From NCBI RefSeq assembly GCF_008330225.1, contig NZ_CP042466.1, positions 1,994,501 to 2,058,500 of the forward strand: a DNA stretch of 64,000 bases, written 5' to 3'. The notes beneath the pieces are model-generated. The model was not told the origin of the DNA, ran no database searches, and worked only from the letters and a program-made list of their open reading frames with translations. The DNA is from Geobacter sp. FeAm09. Its GTDB lineage: Bacteria > Desulfobacterota > Desulfuromonadia > Geobacterales > Pseudopelobacteraceae. Both the position numbers and the translations under genes were made by a program. Shown here piece by piece: positions 43,025-56,082 of this stretch. Numbering within the stretch: the stretch's first letter is position 1; every line of letters begins with the position of its first letter.

Positions 43025-45031
43025 ATGAAACGACTCAACACTCCGCAGCAGCAGGCGGTCAACCACACCGAAGGCGCCCTGCTGATCCTGGCCGGGGCCG
43101 GTTCCGGCAAGACCCAGGTCATTACAACCCGCATCGTTCATCTGCTCAAGGACAAACACATCTCCGCCGACAACATCCTGGCGGTGACCTTCACCAACAA
43201 GGCCGCCCGGGAGATGAAGGAGCGCGTCGGCGCCATGGCCGGCAGGATGGCGGACGGGATCATCATCTCCACCTTCCACTCCCTGGGGGTGCGCATCCTG
43301 CGCCGCGATATCCGGGCGCTGGGCTACAAGCCAAACTTCTCGATCTACTCCTCGTCGGACCAGGCCGGCGTGCTGCGTCAGGCCATGCGGGAACGGGACA
43401 TCGACCCGAAGCAATGCGACCCGGACCTGATGCTCTGGAAGATCTCCGGCCTCAAGAACCGCCTGATCAGCCCCGCCGCATTCAAACCGGCCCACGACGA
43501 CAAGCTCGAACTGGCCACGGCCGCCGTGTATCCCCGCTATCAGGAACTGCTCAAGGGGTTCAACGCCATCGACTTCGACGACATCATCATGCTCTCGGTC
43601 GGGCTGTTGCAGTCCAATGCCGCCATCCTGGGGCACTGGCAGGAGCGTTTCCGTTACATCATGGTGGACGAATACCAGGACACCAACGCCTCCCAATACC
43701 TGCTCATCTCGCTTCTGGCACAGAAGTCCGGCAACATCTGCGTGGTGGGGGACGACGACCAGTCCATCTATGGCTGGCGCGGGGCAGAGGTGCAGAACAT
43801 CCTCAATTTCGAACAGGATTATCCCGGCTGCCGGGTGATCAAGCTGGAGCAGAACTACCGCTCCACCAGCTCGATCCTGGATGCGGCCAACAGCGTCATA
43901 AGGAACAACCCGGTCCGCACCGACAAGGCGCTCTGGACGGCCGGCGGCCAGGGGCGCGGGATCGACCTGTTCGTTGCGGCCGACGAGGAGGAAGAGGCCG
44001 CCCGGGTGGTTGACAGCATGATGCTGGAACAGTTCCGCGGCAAACTCCCATGGTCCGATTTTGCCGTGCTCTACCGCTCCAACGCCCAAAGCCGGGCCTT
44101 TGAGGAGAAAATGCGCCTGGAACGCATCCCGTACATCGTGGTGGGGGGACAGCAGTTCTACGAGCGCAAGGAGGTCAAGGACGCCGTGGCCTACCTGCGG
44201 GTCATCGACAATCCGGGTGACGAGGCATCCCTGCTGCGCATCATCAATTTCCCCCGCCGGGGCATCGGCGACAACACCCTGCTGCATCTCAACCAATGGT
44301 CCCTGGCGCACAACGTCCCGCTGTTCGAGACCCTGGGCCGGGTGGCGGAGATCGCCGACATTTCCGAGTCGTCGAAAAAGGCGGTAAACGCCTTCCACCG
44401 GATGATGACGGAAGTCATTGCCGGGTTCGGCCGCACCGATCTGGGCGCCCAGGTCAACGCCCTTTTCAACCGTCTGCGCATCGAGGACGAGCTGTACCGC
44501 ACCTTGAACGACGCCTCCCAGGCCCGCAAACGGATCGAGAACATCGAGCAGGTGGTCAACTCCCTGGCCCTGTTCGAGGCCCAGACCCCCAGGGCCACCC
44601 TGTCGGCGTTTCTGGAACGGATATCGCTGATGGACGAGGAAAAATCGGAAGACGACAAGGAACACGGCCACAACGCCGTCACCCTCATGTCGCTGCATTC
44701 GAGCAAAGGGCTGGAATTCAATCATGTTTACCTGGTGGGGTTGGAGGAGGAACTGCTCCCCCACAAGCGATCCATGGAAGAAGACCCGACCTGTGCCGAG
44801 GAGCGGCGGTTGTGCTATGTGGGCATAACCCGCGCCCGCCAGCACCTGACCATATCCCGCTGCCGGACCCGCAGGAAGTACGGTGCCATCGAAGAGCGCA
44901 AGCCGAGCCGTTTTCTGGCGGAGATACCGGAGCACCTGTTGATCGACACGCCAGGCGATGGCGGCGAGGATGCACAAGGGGAACCGGTGGATCTGGCGGC
45001 GGCCTTCTTTGCGCAGATGCTGGGGGAGTAA
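43025..45031 (+). CDS. UvrD/Rep-family ATP-dependent DNA helicase
   Basis: A 668-residue superfamily 1A helicase. Motif I is LLILAGAGSGKTQVITTRIVHL (residues 19-40), followed by VTFTNKAAREMKERV, FDDIIMLSVGLL, VDEYQDTNASQYLL (motif II), VVGDDDQSIYGWRGAE (motif III), LEQNYRS (motif IV), and VTLMSLHSSKGLEFNHVYLVGLEE (motif V). The length and architecture fit Rep. It would unwind DNA 3' to 5' in replication restart or repair. It is divergent from ppk with 117 bp between them. It ends 10 bp before the GAGCTTGAGCGAAC-type repeat. Confidence 0.92.
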   Translation: MKRLNTPQQQAVNHTEGALLILAGAGSGKTQVITTRIVHLLKDKHISADNILAVTFTNKAAREMKERVGAMAGRMADGIIISTFHSLGVRILRRDIRALGYKPNFSIYSSSDQAGVLRQAMRERDIDPKQCDPDLMLWKISGLKNRLISPAAFKPAHDDKLELATAAVYPRYQELLKGFNAIDFDDIIMLSVGLLQSNAAILGHWQERFRYIMVDEYQDTNASQYLLISLLAQKSGNICVVGDDDQSIYGWRGAEVQNILNFEQDYPGCRVIKLEQNYRSTSSILDAANSVIRNNPVRTDKALWTAGGQGRGIDLFVAADEEEEAARVVDSMMLEQFRGKLPWSDFAVLYRSNAQSRAFEEKMRLERIPYIVVGGQQFYERKEVKDAVAYLRVIDNPGDEASLLRIINFPRRGIGDNTLLHLNQWSLAHNVPLFETLGRVAEIADISESSKKAVNAFHRMMTEVIAGFGRTDLGAQVNALFNRLRIEDELYRTLNDASQARKRIENIEQVVNSLALFEAQTPRATLSAFLERISLMDEEKSEDDKEHGHNAVTLMSLHSSKGLEFNHVYLVGLEEELLPHKRSMEEDPTCAEERRLCYVGITRARQHLTISRCRTRRKYGAIEERKPSRFLAEIPEHLLIDTPGDGGEDAQGEPVDLAAAFFAQMLGE

Positions 45032-45040
45032 GCTGAATCG

Positions 45041-45080
45041 GAACGGTCTCTCACTCGCTCGCTATAGTTCGCTCAAGCTC
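45041..45080. repeat. GAGCTTGAGCGAAC repeat, copy 2 (reverse orientation)
   Basis: The reverse complement of this segment matches 11912-11951 except for a six-base core, one substitution inside the second block, a one-base gap and the last base. It is joined directly to the left arm of the inverted repeat at 45079. Confidence 0.7.
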
Positions 45081-45188
45081 ACAGAGGCACAGAGGACAAC
45101 AAAAAAAATCACCACCCCTAACCCTTTAGGCCCCACTGGGCCGGGGTGGTTGATACCAAATAGTGTGTTTCCTCTGTGTCTCTGTGAG
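45079..45188. repeat. Long inverted repeat, CACAGAG-type element, copy 3
   Basis: The left arm CTCACAGAGGCACAGAGGA (45079-45097) pairs with 45170-45188 at 18 of 19 positions. Inside it, ACCACCCC (45111-45118) pairs with GGGGTGGT (45143-45150), and GGCCC/GGGCC form an inner stem, so almost the whole element can fold into one rod. It lies between the convergent helicase and macro-domain genes. Confidence 0.85.
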
Positions 45189-45197
45189 AGATAGCCT

Positions 45198-45626
45198 TTA
45201 TCCCGCCATGATCACCAGGAACCGGTCATCGAAGTAACGTTCCAGGAGTGGGCGCACATCATGCCACGCCAGCCCCCCTCCCCCGCAACCGGGCCGCGGC
45301 ACCACGACCGTTGCCCACCCCGCCCTGTCGGCCAGTGCGGCCAATTCACGGGCAGAGCGCTCGATCAGCCCCAGGTCGGGGACTTCATAGGGGGACTGTT
45401 CCACTGGAAAGCTCACCAGGTTATCGCCCAGGTGGTGGACATGGTTGCCGTCCTTGGCGATGCAGGCGCCGAGCCTTCCGGGAAACCAGGGAAACAGCCG
45501 GGCCGCCTGGGCAGCCACTCCCCGCCCCATGACGGCCTTGCCGCCTTTCGCCACCTGACCGTTGGTGGTGACGGCAACGACGGCGGTTTTCTGGTAGTCC
45601 CAGATATTGCCCTGAATCTCGCGCAT
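45198..45626 (-). CDS. Macro-domain (ADP-ribose-binding) protein
   Basis: A 142-residue single-domain protein. The order REIQGNIWDYQ, AVVAVTTNGQVAKGGKAVMGRGVAAQAA and VVVPRPGCGGGGLAWHDVRPLLERYF fits a macro domain of the short type that binds ADP-ribose or its phosphate derivatives. Asn in TTNG and the GGGG turn sit at the ligand-binding positions of the family. No partner enzyme such as an ADP-ribosyltransferase is next to it. The ATG at 45626 has AGGTGA upstream; an earlier start would give a 13-residue extension. Whether it acts as a hydrolase on ADP-ribosylated substrates cannot be decided. Confidence 0.82.
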   Translation of the reverse strand: MREIQGNIWDYQKTAVVAVTTNGQVAKGGKAVMGRGVAAQAARLFPWFPGRLGACIAKDGNHVHHLGDNLVSFPVEQSPYEVPDLGLIERSARELAALADRAGWATVVVPRPGCGGGGLAWHDVRPLLERYFDDRFLVIMAG

Positions 45627-45683
45627 CGTAAAATCACCTCGGAAAAAGCCCGCATCCGACGGCAACGCGGGCGGTGTAAGCCA

Positions 45684-46277
45684 TCAATAGAGCTTGTGGA
45701 TGAAGTTGGCGATCTCTTCGCCCTCGTCCGTGGCCTGGACCGGCATGACCCCCCTGATACGGCCCAATCCCCCCCCCTCGCCGCCGGAGCGGGTATCGCT
45801 GAAGGTTGCCAGTTCCTTGCCGGTTTTGGCATCGACCAGACGACCCGAGACCGAGATATTGGTCTTGCCGCTCTCCGGGGCCATCCACCCCAGGAAAAAC
45901 TTGGCCGCGCCAATGCCGCCGTTGAATTTGGTGAACTTACCCTCGACGATTATGGCCTTGCCCTTCGGGGTGCCACCGGCGAGCACGTTCTTGAATTTGC
46001 CTTCTTTTTTCAGGTATTTGACGAGGCTCTCCTGCAGGTTCTTCACGATGGTCGGCTTGATTTCCTCCACGGTCTTCTTTTCCTCGTCGTCGAGATTGGC
46101 CATTTCAGCCCCCTCGGTGGCAAACGCCTTGACGACTATCGTGTCGTAGGCGGCCAGGCGCTCACTGGTAAAAATAGATTCCTTGCCCAGCACATCAGGA
46201 CTGGGTAGCGTATCCCTGGCAAATACCGTGAATGCGCCGCACAGCAAAAAAATGACAAGCAAAGAAACTTTTTTCAT
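45684..46277 (-). CDS. Exported DUF4410-like protein
   Basis: A 197-residue protein with a signal peptide (MKKVSLLVIFLLCGAFTVFA) followed by a mature domain with YDTIVVKAFATEGAEMANLDDEEKKTVEEIKPTIVKNLQESLVKYL, and then IVEGKFTKFNGGIGAAKFFLGWMAPESGKTNISVSGRLVDAKTGKELATF. This layout, in which an early beta strand and helix are followed by GxxxxR and GKELAxF segments, is that of DUF4410 proteins, whose function is unknown. A single cysteine lies in the signal peptide, but the lipobox is poor. The ATG at 46277 has GGGAGG upstream. It is 57 bp upstream of the macro-domain gene and might share its transcript. Confidence 0.7.
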   Translation of the reverse strand: MKKVSLLVIFLLCGAFTVFARDTLPSPDVLGKESIFTSERLAAYDTIVVKAFATEGAEMANLDDEEKKTVEEIKPTIVKNLQESLVKYLKKEGKFKNVLAGGTPKGKAIIVEGKFTKFNGGIGAAKFFLGWMAPESGKTNISVSGRLVDAKTGKELATFSDTRSGGEGGGLGRIRGVMPVQATDEGEEIANFIHKLY

Positions 46278-46408
46278 AACCCCTCCCCATATAATTGTTA
46301 CAATCAACTATAGCAACCGCCACGTCATTGTCAATAATAAAGTTTCATTATTTCGAATACTTATAAATGTGCGCCCATAATTCCCGCCCTGCACAGGAAA
46401 GGTACCCC

Positions 46409-48522
<2,114 letters not shown>

Positions 48523-48526
<4 letters not shown>

Positions 48527-49179
48527 TGCCGCCGAGACGCCCCGATCATCCCGGCATCGAGTACCAGCGCCGCCGGGATGAAGGTATCCAGTTCATTGAC
48601 CGCCTCCCCCAGCAGCTTGCGGGTAAGTTCCCGAAACAGGAGCAGTTCCTGGGCGAACAGCTCCAGGAAAGGATGGCGGAGGTCCTCAAGTCGCCCCATA
48701 TCCACACCGCGGAAATTCAGGGTGCACCACTCGTCCATCAGTGCCTCGCCCGAGGTATCCCAAAGCGGGATGCCGTTCAGACGACAGGTCATGGGGCGCT
48801 GTTCGTAGACCAGGCAACTCCCGTCTTCCGCCAGGAGCAGGCACGGGGTTTCATCCTCTTCCGGCATCAGCTCCTCCCATTCCTCTTCCGGGATATGGTT
48901 GAGAATCCACGGCTCGACAAAGGCGGGATTGCAGGCGGTCAGCGATGCCAGGCGGTCTGCCGCCTTCAGGCGCAGGGATTGCTGGACGGCTTCGGGCAGG
49001 GCGTCGATCCCGCTGCGCAGGTAGAGGGCGTCGAGAACCGTGATATCGAACAGTCCCCGGCAACAGGCCGAACAGCCCAGGTGGCAGGCAATCTGATCCC
49101 CATGGCGCTGGATGCAGCCGCCAAACCAGCGATCCACCTCCCGCAGCAATTCCCCATATCGTCCCAACAGTTCCTTCAT
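48523..49179 (-). CDS. YkgJ-family cysteine cluster protein
   Basis: A 218-residue protein. The cysteine pattern [11 protein letters not shown] near residue 35 and, later, [24 protein letters not shown] fit the YkgJ family (CxxxCxxCC...CxxY...RPxxCR), which is thought to bind a metal or Fe-S cluster. The function is not known. Its start overlaps the stop of the deacetylase gene by 4 nt (ATGA), so these two are co-translated. Confidence 0.85.
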
Positions 49180-50405
49180 GGCATTGCACCTCCCGGAGCG
49201 GATGAACTGGCCACCTTGTCGTTGTGGGCAAGAAGCCCGAAACGATATCCCCGCTCCTTAAGGAGCGGCACCAATTCCTTCAGAGCCGCCAAGGTAGCGT
49301 CATGGCCGGAACCATCGTGAAACAGCACAATGGCATGCCTACGCTGGCTCTTGGCCAGTTGCCCCAGCACCGCACGTACGATGAAGCCGCGGTTGTGGGC
49401 ACCCCGTTTGGTGGAATCGTAGCTGTCGATATCCCAGGCAAAAATCTGGGCACCCTCGGCGGCCACCCGGGATACAAGGTTTCTGCCCGAAGCGCCGTAG
49501 GGGAGCCGCACCATGCGGCCATCGCCCCCCAGGCGGTCGATCAGGGAAGCGGTCCGGCCGATCTCGTTGGTACTCCCGGCAAACGAGGCCTTAAGCTTAT
49601 GCAGGTTATGGGAAAAAGTGTGGCTGGCAACCCGGTGTCCCATGGCAACCAGCGTCGTCACAGCCTTTTCATGCCCCTGGACATTGCAGCCAAGCACGAA
49701 AAACGTGGCTCGTATGCCCTGGGATTTCAGGTAGGCGGCAATCGGCAGCGTCAGGCGCGAAGGGCCGTCGTCGAAGGTAAGGTAGATGATGCTGCGCGCC
49801 GGGCCGGTTCGCGGCTGTGCGCCCTGAAGTGACGGACTGCCCTTGAGCGGGCCGCTTGGGGGCACTGCTGCGCAGGGCGAAACCGCGGGGAAGGTTTCAT
49901 TGTGGGGTTGGGGGGCGGTGGACCGGGCCTCCGAAGCCGCACCCTGAACGGCCTGCGCCGCTTGTTCGGCTACTGCTGCCGGAAAGTCTCCGGAAAGCTC
50001 GGAAGGGCTCTGTTGATCCTGTACGGCGGCGTCCAATGAAACCACACCGTCAGCCAGCGCCACGTCAGCGCCGTCCCGGCCGCTGCCGTCAGGGTCCACG
50101 CCCACGCCGGCCCCCTGCCGCAGCCGGGCAGCCAGGAGGGCACGGGACAGGAGACGGCTTTTCAGGCCGGCAAGGCGGTACAGGCTGTCGGCCTCCTCGA
50201 TCATGCCGCCCCTGTAATAGCGGTCGGCAAGGTCAAGGGTGCGGCGCACCGTGTCGGTCTCTTCAGGTGCCGGGGAATCGGCGGCCGCGGCAAGGGCCGC
50301 ATTGAAGCTGGCATAGGCGTCGCTGCGCCACTGCGGCGCCGTGGCGGCACAGCCCGAAAGCAGCAGGAGCACTCCCATCGCCAGGCACCCCCCGAAGCGA
50401 ACCAC
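49176..50405 (-). CDS. Polysaccharide deacetylase (NodB-fold) lipoprotein
   Basis: A protein of about 409 residues. A lipobox-like LLLLSGCAA near the N terminus suggests a lipoprotein, and about 150 residues of low-complexity, alanine-rich linker follow. The C-terminal 200 residues form the NodB domain: SIIYLTFDDGPSRLTLPIAAYLKSQGIRATFFVLG (TFDDGP with the metal-binding Asp), VASHTFSHNLHKL (HxxxH), RLPYGA and FAWDIDSYD. It would remove acetyl groups from peptidoglycan or another surface polymer in the periplasm. The GTG at 50405 gives a signal with a charged residue; the ATG at 50378 is another option. It lies 23 bp after cheX. Confidence 0.85.
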   Translation of the reverse strand: MVRFGGCLAMGVLLLLSGCAATAPQWRSDAYASFNAALAAAADSPAPEETDTVRRTLDLADRYYRGGMIEEADSLYRLAGLKSRLLSRALLAARLRQGAGVGVDPDGSGRDGADVALADGVVSLDAAVQDQQSPSELSGDFPAAVAEQAAQAVQGAASEARSTAPQPHNETFPAVSPCAAVPPSGPLKGSPSLQGAQPRTGPARSIIYLTFDDGPSRLTLPIAAYLKSQGIRATFFVLGCNVQGHEKAVTTLVAMGHRVASHTFSHNLHKLKASFAGSTNEIGRTASLIDRLGGDGRMVRLPYGASGRNLVSRVAAEGAQIFAWDIDSYDSTKRGAHNRGFIVRAVLGQLAKSQRRHAIVLFHDGSGHDATLAALKELVPLLKERGYRFGLLAHNDKVASSSAPGGAMP

Positions 50406-50428
50406 ATGGAGCGCGGCGCCGTCACCAG

Positions 50429-50926
50429 CTACATATACACCATGACTTTGATGTTGATGGCGCCGCTGACCGTGGTGAAGGGAATCGTCACCCCCTTGCA
50501 CTGCACATTGATGCTGGAGCTTTCATTAAGGTCGGGCGGTTCGGAAATGGCGCGCAACTGGCCGGAAACCACCAGCGGCAGCCCCAGGGCCACGCTGCCG
50601 TACTGCTCGTGGTACTTGGTCTTGAACACACCGGCAATGTTGTTTGCCAGTTCGCCGACCGCATCCCGGATGCACTCGTCGTCGGCCTCCTCCACCATCA
50701 GCAGTTCCTTGGCGACGCACTGGGCCGTCTTCTTGTCGGTGGCAAAGATGATGTAGCCGACCCGGTCCCCGGCCACGCCCACGATGCCGGTCACATCAGA
50801 ATCCACCGGATCCACCCTTTTTTCGACCTTGCCGGCCAACAGGTCGATATTCATGTAACTCTTGAAGGTGTCCTGGGTAGCGGACATGATGGTGAACATG
50901 ATCTCTTCAAAGGATATTCCTGACAA
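50429..50926 (-). CDS. cheX: CheX-family chemotaxis phosphatase
   Basis: A 165-residue protein with the CheC/CheX/FliY-type motif ECIRDAVGELANNIAGVFK, where the E-x-x-N pair would dephosphorylate CheY-P. The fold order (helix, strand FATDKKTAQCVAKELL, catalytic helix, then strands ending INIKVMVYM) fits CheX. The start codon is probably the TTG at 50926 with GGGAGG upstream; an ATG nine codons later is possible. No chemotaxis operon is near. It shares a transcript with the deacetylase and YkgJ genes, which suggests phosphorylation-dependent control of something at the cell envelope. This last point is inference. Confidence 0.82.
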   Translation of the reverse strand: MSGISFEEIMFTIMSATQDTFKSYMNIDLLAGKVEKRVDPVDSDVTGIVGVAGDRVGYIIFATDKKTAQCVAKELLMVEEADDECIRDAVGELANNIAGVFKTKYHEQYGSVALGLPLVVSGQLRAISEPPDLNESSSINVQCKGVTIPFTTVSGAINIKVMVYM

Positions 50927-50989
50927 AGTCTGTTACCTCCCACGTGTCGTTATGAATCTCTGACAGGTTTGACGCCTTCTCCGCGGCAG

Positions 50990-52540
50990 CTACTCCCACT
51001 CGATGGTTGCGGGCGGCTTCTGGCTGATGTCGTACACCACCCGGTTGACCCCTTTGACCTCATTGATGATGCGTGAAGAGATGGTGCCCAGAAGTTCATA
51101 GGGCAGCTTGACCCAGTCGGCGGTCATGCCGTCCAGGGAGTTGACCGCCCGGAGCGCCACGGTGAAATCATAGGTCCGGGCATCGCCCATGACACCCACC
51201 GTCCGTACCGGCAGGAGCACGGCGAAGGATTGCCATATGTCCCGGTACAGCCCGGCCTTGCGGATTTCTTCCAGCACGATGGCGTCCGCCTCGCGCAGGA
51301 TCTCCAGCTTTTCGGCGGTGAGTTCGCCGATGCAGCGGATCGCCAGCCCCGGCCCAGGGAACGGCTGGCGGTGGACCACCTCGTCCGGCATCCCCAGTTC
51401 CTTGCCCAGCAGCCTGACCTCATCCTTGAAGAGTTCCCGCACCGGCTCAAGCAGCTTCAGGTTCATGCGCTCCGGCAGGCCGCCCACATTGTGGTGGCTC
51501 TTGATGACCGCCGACGGCCCCTTGGTGGAGACCGATTCGATCACGTCCGGGTAAAGCGTTCCCTGGGCCAGATAATCCACCTGCCCCAGTTTGACGGCCT
51601 CTTCCTCGAACAGGTAGATGAATTCGTTGCCGATGATCTTGCGCTTCTTTTCCGGGTCGCTCACACCCGCCAGTTTTTCCAGAAAGCGTGCCGAGGCATC
51701 CACGTAGTCCAGGTTGATCTTGAAATGCTTGGTAAAGAGGTTGACGACCTTCTCCGCCTCACCTTTGCGCAGCAGGCCGTTGTTGACGAAGATGCACTGT
51801 AGCTGGTCGCCGATAGCCTTGTGGATCAGTACCGCCACGACCGAGGAATCGACCCCGCCGGACAGGGCGCAGATCACCTTGCCCGTTCCGACCTTCTCCC
51901 TGATCGACGCGATCTCGGCCTCGATGAAGCCGGCCATGGTCCAGGTCGGCTTGCAGCCGCACACCGTAAAGATGAAGTTGCCCAACATCTCGTCGCCCCG
52001 GGGCGTATGCACCACCTCGGGATGGAACTGCACCCCGAAGAAGCGGCGTTGCGCGTCTTTCATGGCGGCAACCGGCGAATGGTCGGTGTGGGCGATGGTG
52101 CCGAAGCCCTTGGGCATCTCCTCGATGCGGTCGCCGTGGGACATCCACACCTCTTCATGGCCGCTGAAGCCGCTGAAGAGATCGCCATTGTCGTCGATCT
52201 GCAATTTGGAGCGGCCGTATTCCCGTTTGTCGGAGCGCTCCACCCGGCCGCCCAACTGCTGGGTCATGAGCTGCATGCCGTAGCAGATGCCCAAAACCGG
52301 GACCCCCAACTCAAAGATGCGCTGATCGGAGAGTGGCGCATCGGCGTCATAGACGCTGCACGGCCCGCCGGAGAGCACAATCCCCTGGGGATCGAACGAC
52401 GTGATCTTTTCCAGGGGCATATTGAAGGGATGGATCTCGCAGTAGACGCTCTGCTCGCGGATGCGGCGGGCGATGAGTTGGGTGACCTGCGACCCGAAGT
52501 CGAGGATGAGGATCTTCTGGCTGTGGATATCGGTGGTCAT
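50990..52540 (-). CDS. guaA: GMP synthase (glutamine-hydrolysing)
   Basis: A 516-residue enzyme that converts XMP to GMP. The glutaminase domain has [24 protein letters not shown] with the nucleophilic Cys, and [10 protein letters not shown]. The ATP-pyrophosphatase domain has [21 protein letters not shown]. The dimerisation domain starts at [12 protein letters not shown] and the protein ends KPPATIEWE, as in E. coli. GAAGGA precedes the ATG. guaB lies 215 bp upstream, and the gap is mostly an inverted repeat. Confidence 0.97.
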   Translation of the reverse strand: MTTDIHSQKILILDFGSQVTQLIARRIREQSVYCEIHPFNMPLEKITSFDPQGIVLSGGPCSVYDADAPLSDQRIFELGVPVLGICYGMQLMTQQLGGRVERSDKREYGRSKLQIDDNGDLFSGFSGHEEVWMSHGDRIEEMPKGFGTIAHTDHSPVAAMKDAQRRFFGVQFHPEVVHTPRGDEMLGNFIFTVCGCKPTWTMAGFIEAEIASIREKVGTGKVICALSGGVDSSVVAVLIHKAIGDQLQCIFVNNGLLRKGEAEKVVNLFTKHFKINLDYVDASARFLEKLAGVSDPEKKRKIIGNEFIYLFEEEAVKLGQVDYLAQGTLYPDVIESVSTKGPSAVIKSHHNVGGLPERMNLKLLEPVRELFKDEVRLLGKELGMPDEVVHRQPFPGPGLAIRCIGELTAEKLEILREADAIVLEEIRKAGLYRDIWQSFAVLLPVRTVGVMGDARTYDFTVALRAVNSLDGMTADWVKLPYELLGTISSRIINEVKGVNRVVYDISQKPPATIEWE

Positions 52541-52584
52541 TATAAAATCCTTCTTGCAAAGGGATGTGTATTCCAGAAAAACAG

Positions 52585-52743
52585 TTCACCACAAAGACAT
52601 GAAAGGACATAAAGTCACACAAGTAATAATTTCAGCCAGTTACTTGACAACTTCATAATTGGCAGGACTCACCTTGCGGGTGAATACGCTTTGCGCCGTT
52701 CACCCTTTGAATCCTTTGTGCTCTTTGTGCCTTTGTGGTGAAT
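52585..52743. repeat. Long inverted repeat, CACAAAG-type element, copy 4
   Basis: The left arm (52585-52614) begins TTCACCACAAAG and pairs with the right arm (52714-52743), which ends CTTTGTGGTGAA. The inner parts are periodic CACAAAG units on both sides with some mismatches. The element separates guaB from guaA. Its repeat unit is CACAAAG rather than CACAGAG, so it may be a subfamily. Confidence 0.8.
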
Positions 52744-52755
52744 AACCGCCGTCGT

Positions 52756-54438
<1,683 letters not shown>

Positions 54439-54461
54439 CTATTGTTTGCCCCCTCTTCCGT

Positions 54462-55280
54462 TCATGAGACAACCTTCTCCCACGTTTCCTTTTCGAAGAA
54501 ACTCCCGGGAACCTGAGATTCCATTTCACACAGGCGGCGGAAGGGGACCGTAAAGGTGAGTTTGCCTGATAGTCCTTGCCCTTTAAGGTTTTTGCGTGCG
54601 GAGATATCGGTGAGGCCAACAAGACAGCGTTGAAGCCCGGATGCCGCCTCGTTATACGACAGGATGCCGATGACCTGACACGCGGCAGCGTAGGGGATCG
54701 CCACGTTCTCCTGTCCCGGCCGATCATAGTTGGCAAGGATAACGAGCGCCGAAAGCTGATCCGGATTTACCAGGAATGACACCGAAACCGGCTTGTCCTT
54801 CTCTGGATCGACTTGTGAAAGAGGCTTCATGACAACATACGGCGTCGAAACATCCGCCATGGGAAGTTCATTCACGAACCGGTCGGCAAGCTCGGGTGTC
54901 TTTTTGTACCGTTCGCCGTGGAGGAACATCTCGACAAACGACCCGGGCACGCCTGCCGCTTTCATGCCCTCCCCAATCGCCTTTCCGGTTGGGGCGCTCT
55001 CATTGCCGCTGGACAGGAAGCGGCAGAAGCCGGGGACGCCGCCGGGAAATTGTTCGTACGTGTTGCCAAACCCAAGGCCAACTCCGCCGCCGAAACATCC
55101 AAAGGTCTTACGATCGAAAACGGCCACCTTCCCCTTGGCGGCGGATGCCAGCATGTACATCACACACGATGTTACCGTCCCGGGTGCGAACTGGGCTGCC
55201 CCCTCCGGTTTGGTCTCGGAGTATAGCAGGGCAACAGGCTCGGTCTCCAACTGTAGTGCTTTTGCAATGAGGCTTTCCAT
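54462..55280 (-). CDS. DUF169 domain-containing protein
   Basis: A 272-residue protein of the DUF169 family: ALQLETEPVALLYSETKPEGA at the start, then SCVMYMLASAAKGKVAVFDRKTFGCFGGGVGLGFG with the glycine-rich cysteine segment, and later YAAACQVIGILSYNEA. The role of the family is not known. No signal peptide is visible. The ATG at 55280 has AAGGAG upstream. It follows the azoreductase gene by 70 bp on the same strand, so it is likely expressed from the same sigma54-type promoter. Confidence 0.85.
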   Translation of the reverse strand: MESLIAKALQLETEPVALLYSETKPEGAAQFAPGTVTSCVMYMLASAAKGKVAVFDRKTFGCFGGGVGLGFGNTYEQFPGGVPGFCRFLSSGNESAPTGKAIGEGMKAAGVPGSFVEMFLHGERYKKTPELADRFVNELPMADVSTPYVVMKPLSQVDPEKDKPVSVSFLVNPDQLSALVILANYDRPGQENVAIPYAAACQVIGILSYNEAASGLQRCLVGLTDISARKNLKGQGLSGKLTFTVPFRRLCEMESQVPGSFFEKETWEKVVS

Positions 55281-55350
55281 TTCATCTCCTTTTTCCATGG
55301 TCGCGTGATATTTTGTTGTTGACCGCTTCCTGCCTGGAATCGCCCGCCGC

Positions 55351-55983
55351 CTAAAACAGGGCGGCTGCTTCCCGGCTTTCCGCCAGAGCCCTGTTCATGA
55401 ATTCCTCTGCTTTATGCGGCAGGGCGTCTACCCCCTCCACAACAACCGACCTGAAATCTTCAACCCCCATGAAGTTCATCACCGACTTCAGGTAAGGCAC
55501 CGAGTGGTCATCACCGGTTCCGCAATGGAACCCGCCGCAGGAATGGATATGGAGACATTTCTTCCCCATGCCGCGTAAAAGCCCCACCGCTCCACGCTCC
55601 GTATAGGTAAAGGTCTTGCCGACCACACAGACGGTGTCGATGTACACCTTAAGCTCCGCCGGGAAGCCCAGGTTCCACATAGGCGTCACAAAGACATATT
55701 TGTCTGCGGCCACGAACTGGTCTGCGAGCTTTCCAATCCTGCCTATTTTGCGCAGTTCGTCATCTGACAGGGAATCAAGGGAGCCGCCATTACGCAATTT
55801 GTCCCAACCGTTCAAGACATCAGCATCAACACGCTGAATATGGTCACGGTAGAGATCCAGAAAGTCTATTCTGTCTTCCGGATGGCGTTCCGAGTAGTTC
55901 GTCAGAAACTCGCTCCCGATAGTGAGACTGTGCGATTGTTCGCGGGATTTAAGATTACAGGTGATGTAAAGTATGTTGGCCAT
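55351..55983 (-). CDS. FMN-dependent NADH-azoreductase family flavodoxin-like protein
   Basis: A 210-residue flavodoxin-fold protein of the AzoR/NQO type. [27 protein letters not shown] fits the FMN-binding loop (SxxSxS region), and [37 protein letters not shown] is the conserved flavin-contacting region with P-M-W-N. It would reduce quinones or azo compounds with NAD(P)H. The ATG at 55983 is preceded by GGAGG. A -24/-12 promoter stands 34 nt upstream, and the divergent sigma54 activator gene is beyond the three boxes. The actual substrate is unknown. Confidence 0.87.
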   Translation of the reverse strand: MANILYITCNLKSREQSHSLTIGSEFLTNYSERHPEDRIDFLDLYRDHIQRVDADVLNGWDKLRNGGSLDSLSDDELRKIGRIGKLADQFVAADKYVFVTPMWNLGFPAELKVYIDTVCVVGKTFTYTERGAVGLLRGMGKKCLHIHSCGGFHCGTGDDHSVPYLKSVMNFMGVEDFRSVVVEGVDALPHKAEEFMNRALAESREAAALF

Positions 55984-56016
55984 GGTTGCCTCCTTATCGC
56001 AGTTTGTTTGATACAA

Positions 56017-56033
56017 TGCGTTAAGCGTGCCAA
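56017..56033 (-). promoter_or_regulatory. Sigma54 (-24/-12) promoter of the azoreductase operon
   Basis: On the minus strand the sequence TTGGCACGCTTAACGCA matches the RpoN consensus TGGCACN5TTGCW: a GG and a GC separated by exactly ten bases, with the entire TGGCACG block intact. It lies 34-50 nt upstream of the azoreductase ATG. Confidence 0.8.
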
Positions 56034-56082
56034 ACACGTATTATTGTAAAATCATATAGTTGCAACAACTGGCAATGGTATA

